Assembly: GCA_033026295.1 (NCBI GenBank)
Contig: CM065184.1
Span: 1,821,001-1,885,000, forward strand
Direction: 5' to 3'
Length of the DNA stretch: 64,000 bases
Source: Channa striata
Lineage: Eukaryota > Chordata > Actinopteri > Anabantiformes > Channidae
Positions 9,834 to 23,250 of this stretch are shown here, piece by piece. The notes below the pieces were generated by a model. It did no database searches. It saw nothing but the letters and a program-made list of their open reading frames with translations, and was not told where the DNA came from. Position numbers and translations under genes: made by a program. Each line of letters starts with the position of its first letter. The stretch's first letter is position 1.

Positions 9834-12800
9834 CTACAGAGAGAAAAAGACAGTAGACAAACTGATCACTTCAGTGCCTGATTATGATCACGTTTACACA
9901 AAAAGTTAGCATTTCTAACTGTGACATACACCCATCTTTGTTGGGTACAGTTTCCGGGCTTACAGAGGTTGTTCTTGTCGATCACAAGGTTAGTGGAATG
10001 CGGAAGGTATGTGTGTAGTGACTGTACAGTACTTGTACAATCCTTTCGGCAAAGAGAAATTATATTTTTAATTACGTGGGATTATAGATTGTATTTAGTC
10101 CATGAATCCGTTAGTTACACTGGATTTTGCATTTTAGGTCCTTTGTCCATTTACTTACAAAATTTTAAATATATTTTCTATCGATTTTTTCTGTGTTAAA
10201 TGATTTTATTTCATTTTACTCTCGTTTTCCTTTTAAAACATTTTTCTTGGCAAAATTAACAATGGACAAAACATGACAATCGCTACATTTAAAACTAACA
10301 AGAACACATACTCACTTGAGCCAATGACAGGGATGGACATGCCTTTTTCTTCACTGGCTGGAGGAGCATCTGTGTTAAGAGTGCCTTCAAACACAGGGGG
10401 CTTGGGAGGTGTGATGCTACATTAAATTGAAATGGGCAAAGTCACAAGACATATTAAAAATAACATCTACAGTTTAACCCTACAGTGTTCAGAGAGGAAA
10501 TCAGATCAAGCTTACTTGTGGCGGTTGAGGGCAAGTTTAATAGAATTTTTCACAACACGACAACTGTTGCTGGCTGGGAGAGGTGAGGAGGCGTCTGGCA
10601 GCTCCATGCTGGGAAGTCTCTGAGGTGAGAAACAACAAGAGCATATATCACCTTACGTGTTCGAGACAGCTTCAAGAAGTCCAGCGCACAGGCAAAGAAA
10701 TACTAAAATGTACAACAACAACAAAAACAAGATGTCAAACAGCACAAATGGAAAGGTTACCTGTGTTCTTGAGGTATCAATGGTTGGAATTGGCTTTGCA
10801 TTTGATCCAGAAAGAGGTGTCTAAAAGTAAAGAGACAATGTAAAAATGATTTTTTGTTGGGTTTTACACAAACTGTAATGAGAAGCAGCGGGTATAGAAC
10901 ACCTACAATATTGGGTCCTTCTCCATGCAGGTAGGAGTCTGAGGATGGTGGATACGGCTCTTTAAATGTAGAGTCATCATTACAAACCACCTGGAACAAA
11001 CAGTACATTATTGATTTCACTACATCTAGAATGCATGACCGCTACTGTAAATTCTAAAAGATCTGCCACTGAGTTTGAAATATGCACTTAACCAGGTTAC
11101 ATTTAGCCTCTTTACTGGAAAGCTCATTTCCCCGACTACCCAAACGCTGTCTTATCAGAAAACTTAGTTAATTGCACGTAAACAAAACCAAGTGTCTTCG
11201 AAACAGATTTATATTGCAACTCTCTCCTGCCTCTGTGTCTTTGTGCCTCTTGGCCAGGTCCTCTTGTGTTGGCGAGTGTGGTCTCTTGTTAGGAGCTCCA
11301 TTAACTGAGTCCTCCAGGCCATTGCACTCCTCTCTGGGGCTGCTAGTGGCATTGGGCTTCACGCTGCCACTCAGCACTGTGCTGATGGAGCTGCTGGCTG
11401 GTGGGGATGGAGGCTTGGCTTTAACCGGAGGCTCTTCAGAACGAGACGCAGACATGAGAAAATTAGATCGGGATGTTTCAGTCACATTTCAGTTATCCAA
11501 AGTATTTGTGTAGCAATCGCTGGAAAACCCACTTGAGCCAATGACCGGGATACACATGGCCTGGTCTTTAGCAGCTGGTGCTGAAGTGGTTGCTGGGGAG
11601 CCTTCTACTAACAGCTGCTTAGGAGGGCTGACACTGTATAACACACAGACAAAAAACCTCATTAATATATGCCAAGATAAAAAGAATAATAAATCAAGTT
11701 TACATGTACAAACATGGAAATCCCAAACTATTAAGGTGCACATTGTCAAGTCAAACTGCAGAATCAGCATAAGACAACCTTAATCAAGTGTATCATACCC
11801 ATCATCGGTGTCAGATGCAGGTTTAGAGGGTTTGCTGGTTGGGGAGCTAAAGGGAGTCCCAGAGTCTGTGTCTCTGGAGCTGTCCAGATGACTGCTGTCC
11901 AGAGACATCCGTTTAGAGCTCCCGCCATTTGAGCTACGATTTAACTCCGCTATGCTCTGCACAAAAGATGTAAGGGAGAAAAGAAACCGAGGGACAACAC
12001 AAAATAGAAAAAAATATAAAACAATAACCAAAACATGTCCTAATAAATGAATAGTTTTCCCAACATGCACAGGCAGATCTTACTCTCTTCTTCCGCTGCA
12101 CCAGTTCAGGAGGAAGATACTGGTGGAGCTGTTTCTTCTTGACGTGTGTTGCTTCAATCTTCATCCCCTCTTTCAGCATGTTAATGTTGTTGGCTTGTCT
12201 ATACACTGAAGAGAAAAAAATGTCATGATGATTACTGACTTCCTGATTACTTGATGGCATAGCACATCCAGCCTCGTCTTTTTGGTTTTCTCATTAAGTG
12301 GAAATTGTCCATGAAGACCTTCACAATTCAGTTCTTTCTAATGGGTGTATGTGCCACGACACAACCTACCAGTGTCTGTGAAGGACTGGATGTCGTATGT
12401 GAGGTCAATGTTGACACTTTCTGCATTCTCCACTTTCTTGAAGATGATCCCAATAAACCACATGGACACAAATTCATTTCTGTTATAGGAAAATAAAAAT
12501 AACCATCAATGTCTGTGTATTTTATGCTGACTGCGGATAATAATACGTTTGCGGTGTTCAATGAAGTCAATAGGCATTAACACATACAGTACTCTCAAAG
12601 CTGCTGTCAACCTGTGTTACATTCTAACTACATTGCTTTTATGATTTACTTATTTGCATTTGCTGAAATCCAACAATCTCAACTTGCAATTTGTTCCAAT
12701 TACGAGTAGAAAAAAACTAAAATAGACTAAATGCACTTAGAAAAAGTTGACAGAAAAGTTGATGAAAGAGTAGCAGAATTTGCCTCTGCTAATCTAGAAT

Positions 12801-15800
12801 GTTCTGACTGAGCTGGATAAAGTGAACTCACTCATTGCGATTCTCTTTGGACCCTGGGAAAGACTGGGGGTTGACATGAGCCAGGGTGATGTACTCATTC
12901 CTCTCCAGGTTTCCCACCAGAACACGGATCTTTGACTCAACCAGGCCAATCCTAAAAGAAAACATAAAAGGTGTGTTCCCAGATGTACCACTAATTTAAG
13001 CCATCTTCCCAGAGGAAGTTAGGTACATTCCCTTAACTACTGTACATATGTAAAATGTTGAGGTGACATTTTATGATACATTTCCACCACAAGAAGTCTT
13101 GTAGGAATATTGTAATTTTACATGAAAGCTTTAGTTACTAATTGTAGATGTAGATACAAAAATAATCTTCATCTTCAACAGCACGTCTCTATATTAACAG
13201 ATCTTTATAGTTTGTCTTAATTTTGAAAGATTTTTAAACAGATTGAACAGACTAGAATTGTACTTTCACATTATTAAAAGGAATACATTTAAAAAAATGT
13301 TTTTCTTGTTTAGTGCTTTTGAACTTGAACCTTGATTGCCTTAATTCTATCAGAGATCTTGCACATGTGCAATTGACTGGCTTACTTCTTACTGTACAAA
13401 GTATTATTGGGCTTATTGGGTAAACATTTGTTAATGCCATTCACAGATATTTGGAATTAATAAGCATGTCATCCAGCTGAGCAATTTGTCAACCTAATGT
13501 GTTTTAATAGCTCAACAACGGAGGTGAACAGCACAGACAAACAACTAATCCAGGCCTCAGGTTGACAACTAACCAAACGTGGGTAAAGTCACGTATACAA
13601 AACTTAAACTTAAACTTAAAGACTCTGAAGTGGTATTTCTGCTCGTAGCGGAGTATTTTTCAGGCTGTTAAATTACACTTTTACTCAATGGTAAAAGTAT
13701 TTTTGGAAACGTTTCCCTACAGCTTGCGTTCACTTATATTGTTGATCAAAGCAAAGGGGTGTGTGTGTGTGTGTGTAGCAGAACAAAACAACTGAAAATT
13801 AAAAAAAAAAAAAAACTGTATTGACTATAAGACACTGCAAAAAACAAAAATACATATTTGAAAGAAGATTAATTAGGAGGGTATTATTGAAGGAACTGAA
13901 GACATTTTTATGATTTAATTACATTTGTAGTTTTTTTCCTGTTTCCTGTTGTAGCAACACCAAATACATTTCCCCCCAAAATAGGGGGTTAAAGCTACAC
14001 CAGTTGGCTCAGCTGGAGAGTACTGACACAATACAAAGAGTCAAAATGGTTTCGTATTATGGAACCACAACAAAATTCATCCTTTGACACTCACCATTCT
14101 AAGTGGTTTTCTTCTGTGGAGGCACTGGCAGTCAGAACAATATAATGCCTGCAGCACAAAACAGGAAGATACAAAGCGACTCAGCCAGCTGTCGTTTAAA
14201 GACTCAAAATACTATTACAGTACAAGCAGCATTATGGCAATATTTTCCAAAGGGTATTTAGGGTGACTAACAGGTTCAAGAGCCATCAAGTAAAGATGTG
14301 GTCACTATACAGGGTGATTTAGCAGCATTTTAATAGTCACTAACTGAATTTATTTTACCACACTGTGGAATAATATTATCTGTAACCCCTCAAAGCAGTG
14401 CTCAAACTCCAACCGTGGAGCAGAGGCACCAACTACACACTTGTGGTACTTAACTGTGTGGGAGGAGCTTTCATAACAAAATGCGCAGCCAAGCTCTACT
14501 GGACACCGTTTGAATGAGTCAAATTTGCCCAAACTTCAAAAAGTAAAACAATATGTTGGTTGGAAATTAATAAATAAAATAAAATAAAAATACAAGTTGG
14601 AAATAACTGATGCTTTGGTAAAAATCTGTACCTACTTGTACTTTTGGAAAAAGTTGGGTGGCTCAAAGAGTTTGGACCATTCTGCTTTTCCCTGAAGAAT
14701 CTCATCTGTGACGCTGAGACCTGTTGACAGCCGGACAAATTTTTAAAAGACATGACAATTCAACATTCACATGTTAGTCACATAAGCGAACCTATCAAGC
14801 CCTTCTACTACACTAAAACTAGACTAAAATAGCTTAACAAAGCTAAAACGTACTTGCTGATTTGCTTTCACAACCAAGTATTTGACGTTTCACAAATGCG
14901 TTTTGCATTACCATATTTGAACTCTTCGCTCATGATGGTGCGTGTAGATGTGGAGACATTGTACGTGGAGTTCTGCTGGGGGTAGGCAGGTGTGATGATG
15001 GGCATCAGGTGGTATCGATCAGAGGGGTTCACCTAAAAACACGGCACATAGGGGACCAAGATTGGTTTCACTGCAGGAACAAGAGGCTTTCACCAGCACA
15101 TGTAAACACACTCCACCCACTGTGACGAACGAGTAGGGCAACTTCAGTTACACACCTACACAGTGAAAAGCACCATGACACCAACGCCACACATCCCACA
15201 CACTATGAACATCCCAATGCCTTTTGCAGTCTACATGTTTCCCTCATTTGCATTTTTTCCTTAAGTGACGAAAGGCGAAAAGATCTAGGCAACTTTTTCA
15301 AGCACAATTACTTTCTCGGTTCTAATGATGGCTGCATAGCTAGACGCCTGATCTCTGATGGCAACATTAGGGTTTGTTTGTATTGACAGAAACAAATGTG
15401 ACATACTACCCAAACAATAAGTTCACAATCACAAACATTAATGCAGTTAGTTTAAGCCTCTTTTATTTCAATCTTCTCCAACATGACAAAAATGAAAGTT
15501 TCCATATGCATACTGAGCCTCAACTGCTTGACAGGCATCATTACATGCATAACAAACCAAACCACTATTACATTTGTAAGTATACTGCAAATAGTTAATC
15601 TGTTTTAGATAGGATACTGGCTTCCCTGTATTCAAAAGGTGGATAGATATACTGTCCTTCAGCCCCTACGCGGTTTGTTACTGTACTTAACATTGCTTAG
15701 TTTATATTGAGGATACCTTATTAAAAACAGAAACATTTCATAGTTAATAATGAAACATTCAGGAAGGTATAGGATTTGTGTTAAACTACCCTGGCATTTG

Positions 15801-18800
15801 CAGTGACTGCTATCCTCACTGTGACTGAACGGAAACAACACCAATACACAATTAGAATGTGTTTATTGCTGGACACAACAAACATAACAGCAGTTACAAC
15901 AGCTACAAGGTATTCATTAATGCAAGACCAATACGTCTGAGGGAGGTAGATGTATAATATATAAACAATTAATGCAAAGCTATAGGGCAACTTTGACATA
16001 AGATATTTTGTGAAAAGTGGAAGGGTGTGAAGTTCTTTACTGGACTGTTACTTTACACCAAAGTTTTACTGCTGTTTTGTATTAACGTGATGTAAAAACA
16101 AATGTCTAATCAACTGCTAATTCATTTTCATTGGAGTTATGTGTGTTTTAAAGACGTCCATGTAGGAAGTCTTCTTTGCTCCAAGCTGCTCTGGGAAGCC
16201 TCCTCGGAGCAGAATTAAGAGCATTGGAACTCATGATGGGGGACCCGATCAATGTCATGGTCACATGAGGACAGAGGAATGAGGAGACATGAAGTAAGAG
16301 ACAACAAATGTACCTAGACCTAAGTTAACTTAAAAAATACCAGACAAACTTTTCAAAACAGGAAATTGACTCTGGCCAGTATTTTCTGTCTTTGTAAAGT
16401 AACTCAAAGTAGATTGGGGACATGTTACATAAAAATAAAAATCCTAGTGTCATACTCACTCTGGGATCCCACACAGGTAAATTGAGGTTACTGTCCTCAG
16501 GTTGTTTCAATAGTACTGGATTCGGCCACTCCCTGCAGAAACAAATGGCAAATGTAGAGGGCCGCTGAATTGCTGCTGCACAAAAACTATGAAATACTGC
16601 CACCAAGTGGAAAACAAAGGTATAGTTGCATATCAACCTCGTTCTCACCATTTAGAGAAAACCAAGAAAAACTTGTGTACGAGTGTTGCTGCAACAGCAT
16701 TAGGGTAGAGCTGGCAGGTCCTGGCCACCAGCATGGCCCATGACACTCCACCCAGGAACCCCAGCATGTTTGAGTAGATCCCTCGACCTAAACAGGCAAG
16801 ACACATTAAAACAGTGCAGGTGTAGAAACATCTAAGTTATGTCAAATTAACTGTAGTATATATTTTTTTGAAAATACATCAGGCATAGGTCAGTTGTGTT
16901 CAAAAAATTTGTGTTATCCAAAATTTAACTACGCATCTGTAGTATACACCACATTTTAAAACAAACTTCTTAAAGTTCATATGTGAATATGTAAGTAATC
17001 TCTCCAATTCTACACAAAGCTTCCTTTCGTGTTACTTTGTACAGCATTTCAGTATTTCACATTTTACCTCTTAAATTTTGAAAATGGTATTCTTCAGTTT
17101 GGGATGATCAATTAACAATTGATAATATTCATATTGTACCACTAAATGTGAACCCGAATGCAATAAAAAAAAACAATCATATCAGACACAGTAGACTGTT
17201 TTGAATCCACTTACGTTTCGCCCACAGTTTAATGGCTCTCAATGTCAGTCTGAAGTTTTCTTTATTTGGCACCAGGTACAAAATTTCATCAGTCACTCGA
17301 CAACCTGTAATAAATCATAAGTCTCAAACATTCATCCATCACACTCACTTTTAGATGAAGACAGAAGACTGTTGTCAACTCTGCAAGGCAAACCTCCAAG
17401 TATTATTTCTGACTAAAAGTAGGTACTGTTAATACCACCCCTATGGTAAAGCATGGTGATGACAGCATCTTGCTAGGGGGGTGGTTTAAAAAAGAAAAAG
17501 AAAAAAAAAAAGGTCAGAGCTGAGATTGGAATGACTGTATGTCAGTATGACAATAGCTCAAACATATTGCTAATATAGCACTGGAATGACTTGAGGACAA
17601 ATATCTGAATACTTTCTAAAGCTGTTGTACTTTTCAAATCGGATCTACTACTTTTGTACTCTTATACACTAGCATACAATTTAATAGAAAGGGTGTGGCA
17701 TACCATTGAGGCTGCGGATACACCGAATGTCCAAGTTTCTTAGGATGGAGTCTCCCCTTAGGTCAAGGTTGTCTGGAATGGACTGTAAGGCCAATCTGGC
17801 AAAAAGGAGGTCAATCTGGAAAAGAAAATTCATCGTTAAAAAGAGAATTTACACAAAATGTTTTTATGCTGTTCATACAGGAATACAACAAATTGCTTTA
17901 AGCAATGACAGACAATATATCACTGTGCTGTAAAGCACGACACAATGCAAAACTTCATATCCCAACTCCAACATGGATAGGCTTTAACTCGAAAAAGGTA
18001 CTAAACCAGTAGTATCGCCACATCTGTCACATTACTAAATGTCTGTGTTCCTGCTCTCTTTTGGAGCAGTTCATGGATCCAAACTACACCATCTATCATT
18101 TCTACATGCTTCAGATAAAAGCTCTAAAATGTGTTTTCCTCAGACCCAAACTGGAGAATCTTTAACTTAGTTATAGATAAAGTAAGTCACCTTCAGAGTC
18201 TTAATACTGTCATGTAGGAAAAAAGTCAAATTGGCTATTCTGGGCAGTTATTGTGAGTGCCTAATCAGCAAAATGTGATAAACTGTGTGCAGAGGTGGTA
18301 GAAGTACACAAACTCAAAACTGATGTGCAAATATTGGCCACAAAAAAATTCTCCACTACTAGTAATAAGTTGTATAATATTTCATTCAAGTAAAAGTATA
18401 AAGCATATTATGACATTTTACTTAAATTACAAAAACACAAGGACTCCACTGCAACAATAATATTTTAAAAACAATGTTGATAATGGTAATTATCACAAAA
18501 CATATAATTACACACAATAATTAATACGAAAAAAATACAGCTTAAAGATTTATTTAGGAAACACTGGATAGTATTAATCTTTTGGCTAATTGTATTTCCA
18601 ATGACAAACGCTGATTATTTCCCCTGTGTTGTAATGTTGGCTACGGTGATGCAGTAGCCAGCATTCCAGTTGGAACTAAGTAACTAAGGCCAGAAACAGG
18701 GTTTTATGTAGGCAACATGGCTCACTTCCTTCTGAAAGTAACTTACCTCTATTCCATCAAACTTGAATTTTATCACTGGTACAAAAGCATCCTCAACAGC

Positions 18801-18875
18801 CTTGGGATGAAAAAATAAACAAACAATATTAGAAACAAATCTGGGAGGAGACAAAATCACAAAGCTTAATGACAT

Positions 18876-18909
<34 letters not shown>

Positions 18910-21900
18910 ACACCAAATGAACAAGAGCTCAAAAAGGTTGTTTTCACACAGTAATGGTTTAAAATGTCATGTATAGGGTGAAGAAATATTTGTAGACCCT
19001 TGCAGGTAAGCTTCAATCTCAAGTTTAAATTCATAAAATATTAACAGTATTAAACTCAAGTTTTGCAATGTGGGTACGCTGAGTACTGTTTATCCAGCTG
19101 TATTATACATTCAGCAACTCTATGCAAAGCACAGTGGAGTTCTCCCACAGGAGAGATGATGTATCTTCTACACTGAAACATTTTTGATTCAACAGGGGTT
19201 TCCTATACTGGGAAATGACAAAACATGGCATTTCCCAGTAATGTCTAGTGTGAGTAACTTAGTGTTATGTCCTCTGCTTATACAACAAATGTTGTGAAAT
19301 GCTTCAAGAACTTACCCTCAAATCTTTGATCTCTTCATGCTGTTTCAATTTCTCAAAGAATGATTGGAAAAAGTCACTTCTCTCTACATGGCGTGGAGCC
19401 ACACATAAGGCATCAATATCAGCTCCTGTAATAAAGAGTTCCTTTGATCAGTGTAACCTTTGTTGCTCAGTTGCTTAGTGACAATCTGATAGTAAATATT
19501 TTGGACAAAGTGGCTGCCGTCAAGGTTAAAGAAATTGTGATAAAACAATTGTGGGTAAACATGTTGAACTGAGAGCTCCAGCAGCATAGCTAACATTGAG
19601 TGCAGTAGATTTCGATCACTCAAATGACAAACTTCGAAAGTCAACTGCCACACAACCCCGGCCTAGGTTACTGGGTTATACCTTGTTTAATCCGTTTGGT
19701 GCGTGCCCTTATGCGCTATGTGGTGACCTATGATGTGCTTTACTCAAGCAACATTCACGACACATATTTATGATTCAGGATTTTTTTCTGTTGTCAGCTA
19801 ACTTAAAAGTATGTATTCATGATTTAAGCATGGCCTTTAAAAACTCTACATCTTAACCAGAAGTTTGACAATGTTACTCAAACATATACGTAGGTACTTT
19901 TTAAAACAACTTACTGGTTTAATTTACTAGCACACAAAGCCTGACTTACATCCTTGCTTTGGAAAAGCTCCATCCTAGACACACTTAGATAACAGGCTAC
20001 CATTTTAGATCTTCACACTATGAATGCTTTTTTTTAAAGTGAATAAAATAATGTGGATAAAGCGCTAAAAATCGAGATCTAACTGAGATAATGCGAGTGA
20101 CTTCTGATACTTGTGGTAAACAAGACTTTTAAAACTCCCACGCTAACTAACCAGTTGACTACTCTCCTCTCACTTTTTGCAAAGAGCAGTATTTTACAAA
20201 AGAACAATGCAGCTGCTCCTCATTGCTGAAGGTCACTAGCAGGTGGACACATGGTGAAAATTATTGTCAAATCCATGACTAACTTGATTAGTCAAAATTA
20301 AACTTGTCTTGTCAGGTTAATGTGACTTGGCCAAAGGTCATTTGTAAAAGAAAAAACTTTAGCTGCTTCCCCTTGCTTTTCTCTTCTCCTCAAATTTTTC
20401 AGTTGTGACACAAACAGGTTTGGCCATTATAACAAAATAGAGTTATGCAAACTTCAAATACAGGTTATACATACATTAACTATTATAAATACCGCATCAG
20501 AAGTGAATCAGGAGTTATATAATATCTAAAACCATTTACGAACTCATCAGCTCCATTGTGTGATTATTCTGCTGATATCCTCTATTACCTTCACTTAATC
20601 AAATTAACTGAAAACTTTGAATTTAAAAAAACTTTGCTGGCATTTAGCTGATAGTAAGCCATTGTTTACTTAGCTTCAAGACCCAGACACTAGTCCTATG
20701 AAAAACACTCAATAGCAAGTGAATGTGACAACGATTGCTGTGAACTGAGCTTTTTCAAAACAATTATGTTTTGTTCGTAATGAAGGCCACTATAGAAACA
20801 TTATGTAGTATATGATGCTGTCAGTTAAATGTTCACATTTTAATCACATTTTGTGCATTAAAAAGCAGTTTGCCTGATTCTGCTGCACTAAATGAACCAA
20901 TATAAAAAAAACCCTATACAAAACAATTTCATAATATAGACAGGAAGTTGTTTATTTTGATGTATTCCTTCATACATATTGTTTAAGTGCCCCTGCTTTG
21001 GGTTGGTATAAATATACATTAGGTCATACATGTTACTATGTCAACAGGACTGAACATATAAATTGTGCAATGTTATATATTGCATGTAAAACTCTGCAGA
21101 ATCTGGTATATTTTTTCTTTTGACACAGCTTTTTTTTAAAACTTAGTGCCTTATGAGGCACTTTATAAGTTAAAAGACTTAAAAATTTAAACCTACCTTT
21201 TGTATGCACTCCAAGACGGTATGAACCAAATGTAAATATCTTGCCCCCGACACAGCTAATAGCCGATGGTGGAAGGTTCTGTGGGGGAAAGAAGCATATG
21301 CAATGAAGCCAGTATGACTTATTTCTTCTTTATGGCATGAAAATAAAAAGCTTGTTATTGGGTGATTTTACTTTGTCTAGTTAATGACAGTAACTCCACA
21401 GTGATTTAACTTAATTACACCTAATGTCACAACGTACCTTTAATTCACTGATCTCTGCAATCCATTCTTTAACAAAATTATTCAACTTCCCAAGAACTGC
21501 AAGTCTGAAAGGAGAAAAATTTAGCAGGCTCCCATTTCAGATACTCATATGTTTAGACTCTCTTTTTTTTAATGTCTATTCAACAACACTGCACATACAT
21601 TCAATGTTTAACAAGGCATACACACAACACAGCATGTTAAAAAAGCGACCTACAATAAATGTGAGCAAAAGTGCTGCTGTATTACTGATGTTTTTGTATG
21701 CAACCCTTTTCACATTAAGTGTAGCAGTGATTTATGCAAGAAATGAGGGGCAATCAAACGACCCTCAGTAGAAGTATAGCAAACAGAAAATAAAAAGTGA
21801 TATATCACCTATGGTTCAGTTCTTCTTCGTCTTCAAACACCCCAAAAGGTTTCATAGCATCACAGAGTTTCTTGGTGTATTGGTGGTCTATTTCTCGTGG

Positions 21901-22718
21901 AGGTGCAAGGCTAATGGCAGAGGTGATCCCATAGTGTTTCTGAGGCGGCTGCCCACTAGGCATGGTGCTGAGAAAAAGTCCCAAAACATGAATTCACAGC
22001 AACTTACTACATGATCCTCCTGTTCATTGTTACATGTCACGGCTTCTTAAACTTACAAGTAAAGATTCGTGGATAGGAAATCCACATCTATCATTCTCAT
22101 CCTTAAGAGTGATGACTTATTGTTTTGTGGTTTCTGTTCCGACCGTTATCGCGAATCAATGTGTACACAAACACTTAGCCACATGCAAGCACTGCGATGC
22201 ATTTACATTACCTACAGAGGAAGCATATTATTAACGCCACAGCTGTGCGAAATGTAGAATATGGAAAGTGAGCTTAGTCAATTTACAGAGACGTGTTGGA
22301 AACGTATTAGTTTGCTGCTGAACCGAAACTTGCGGGCGAACGGACGTTAGCCGACAGGCTACAAACAGGTTGGAAGCGCTAGCAAACTGGCTAATTAAGC
22401 GAGTTGTCAGATGCTAGCTAATAGCTACGGGAAAATGTGTTTGACCAACGAGGCGGTTTTCGACTCGGTCTATATAAGAGTTAAAATCCCCTCTAACAAA
22501 AAACAAGAGCTAGACACTCGTTTCTAGGAGCACGAATAGCCACAAACTAGCTAACGTTAGCTAGCCAACTACGGCTGTAACCTAGGCCTCGCTTGGTTGT
22601 TGTGACAGTTGGCTAATGTTAGCATTTAGCCTATTCTTTAAGACACTTAAAACCGAACAAAATTAATTAAAAGTGTAAAATGAGCCACATGCATAACTTA
22701 CCTTGACATTTCTTTCAT
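9658..22718 (-). CDS. papolg: Poly(A) polymerase gamma, 24 coding exons
   Basis: Nuclear template-independent poly(A) polymerase that adds A tails to cleaved pre-mRNA 3' ends. Coding exons, high to low: 22702-22718, 21809-21967, 21438-21504, 21197-21278, 19316-19425, 18747-18800, 17704-17815, 17215-17304, 16649-16787, 16460-16532, 14912-15032, 14636-14720, 14095-14148, 12832-12951, 12370-12479, 12084-12205, 11799-11956, 11533-11633, 11231-11433, 10907-10990, 10761-10820, 10516-10619, 10316-10416, 9658-9833. They total 2502 nt (833 aa). The MKEMS start matches human PAPOLG. The nucleotidyltransferase motif FGSYRLGVHTKGADIDAL gives D111 and D113, and FDGIEIDLLF gives D165: the full catalytic triad. 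The central domain and RNA-binding part (ANNINMLKEGMKIEATHVKK) follow, then a Ser/Pro-rich tail with KR motifs. The tail ends RVVKNSIKLALNRHK at a TAA (10512-10514) that overlaps a splice donor. Stopping there gives 742 aa, close to the 736 of human; splicing on adds the two duplicated exons. Confidence 0.93.
10205..10210 (-). terminator. Candidate internal poly(A) signal of papolg
   Basis: AATAAA on the minus strand lies between exon 23 and exon 24. A transcript ending here would carry the canonical stop at 10512-10514 and yield the short, human-like 742-aa protein. Processing here is inferred from position. Confidence 0.4.
10316..10416 (-). other. papolg: papolg exon 23: duplicate of exon 18
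   Basis: This exon has the same length (101 nt) and splice phases as exon 18 (11533-11633). It encodes ITPPKPPVFEG...GMSIPVIGSS, against VSPPKQLLVEG...AMCIPVIGSS in exon 18. About half the residues agree, and the last 13 bases are identical. It lies beyond the canonical C-terminal exon 10516-10619. The open frame and intact splice sites suggest that it is used. Confidence 0.75.
18878..18908. repeat. Poly(A) tract of 31 bases in a papolg intron
   Basis: An uninterrupted run of 31 A on the plus strand (T on the transcribed strand) starts about 78 bases upstream of papolg exon 6. It could be a retroposon tail or slippage product; I see no identifiable element next to it. Confidence 0.9.
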
Positions 22719-23250
22719 GACACTCTTAAAAGCTTGCACTGTTTTTCAGCTATGAACTCGTACAAAAAAAAAAACAACTAAGAAACTCGGCAAGTTGAAA
22801 TGATAATAGCTTCGACCTGAATACAACAATGGTCACTTTCCAGAGAGCAGTTCAAACCTTCCCACTGAACCGGAATCACTTCTTATAAGATAACATATCA
22901 TTCCGTAATCCTGCAGAAGTATTCATAGTTAATGCGTTTACACGACGCAAAGGATTTTGGATACTGGCAACTAGCAACACGTTTAATCGCTGTTACGACT
23001 TTGTTTTAAACAGAACTACAAATGTAACGTCGTTTATCAACGTCTGCATGCAGCACGTTGAGCAGCCATCACCAGGAGGCGCCTCCTCGATGACGCCACA
23101 AATCACGTGACCAACGAGGCCTGTGGAGCTCAGCGTCTTACGGCACTGCCGCGACATGTCGCGCACATCTGTTACACAAGGCGGGTTTACAGCAATAAAG
23201 TACGAGCCGCTTCTTGCTTTGCGTACTAGCATATTATTAGATGTAAGATA
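22300..23250. promoter_or_regulatory. papolg first-intron/promoter region, CpG-enriched
   Basis: This spans the first papolg exon and its upstream flank and has more CpG than nearby DNA. It contains an 18-bp palindrome centred on TAACGTTA (22547-22564) and several GTTAGC/GCTAGC repeats of a kind frequent in percomorph genomes. There is no clear TATA box close to the papolg start, which fits a housekeeping promoter. Confidence 0.45.
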
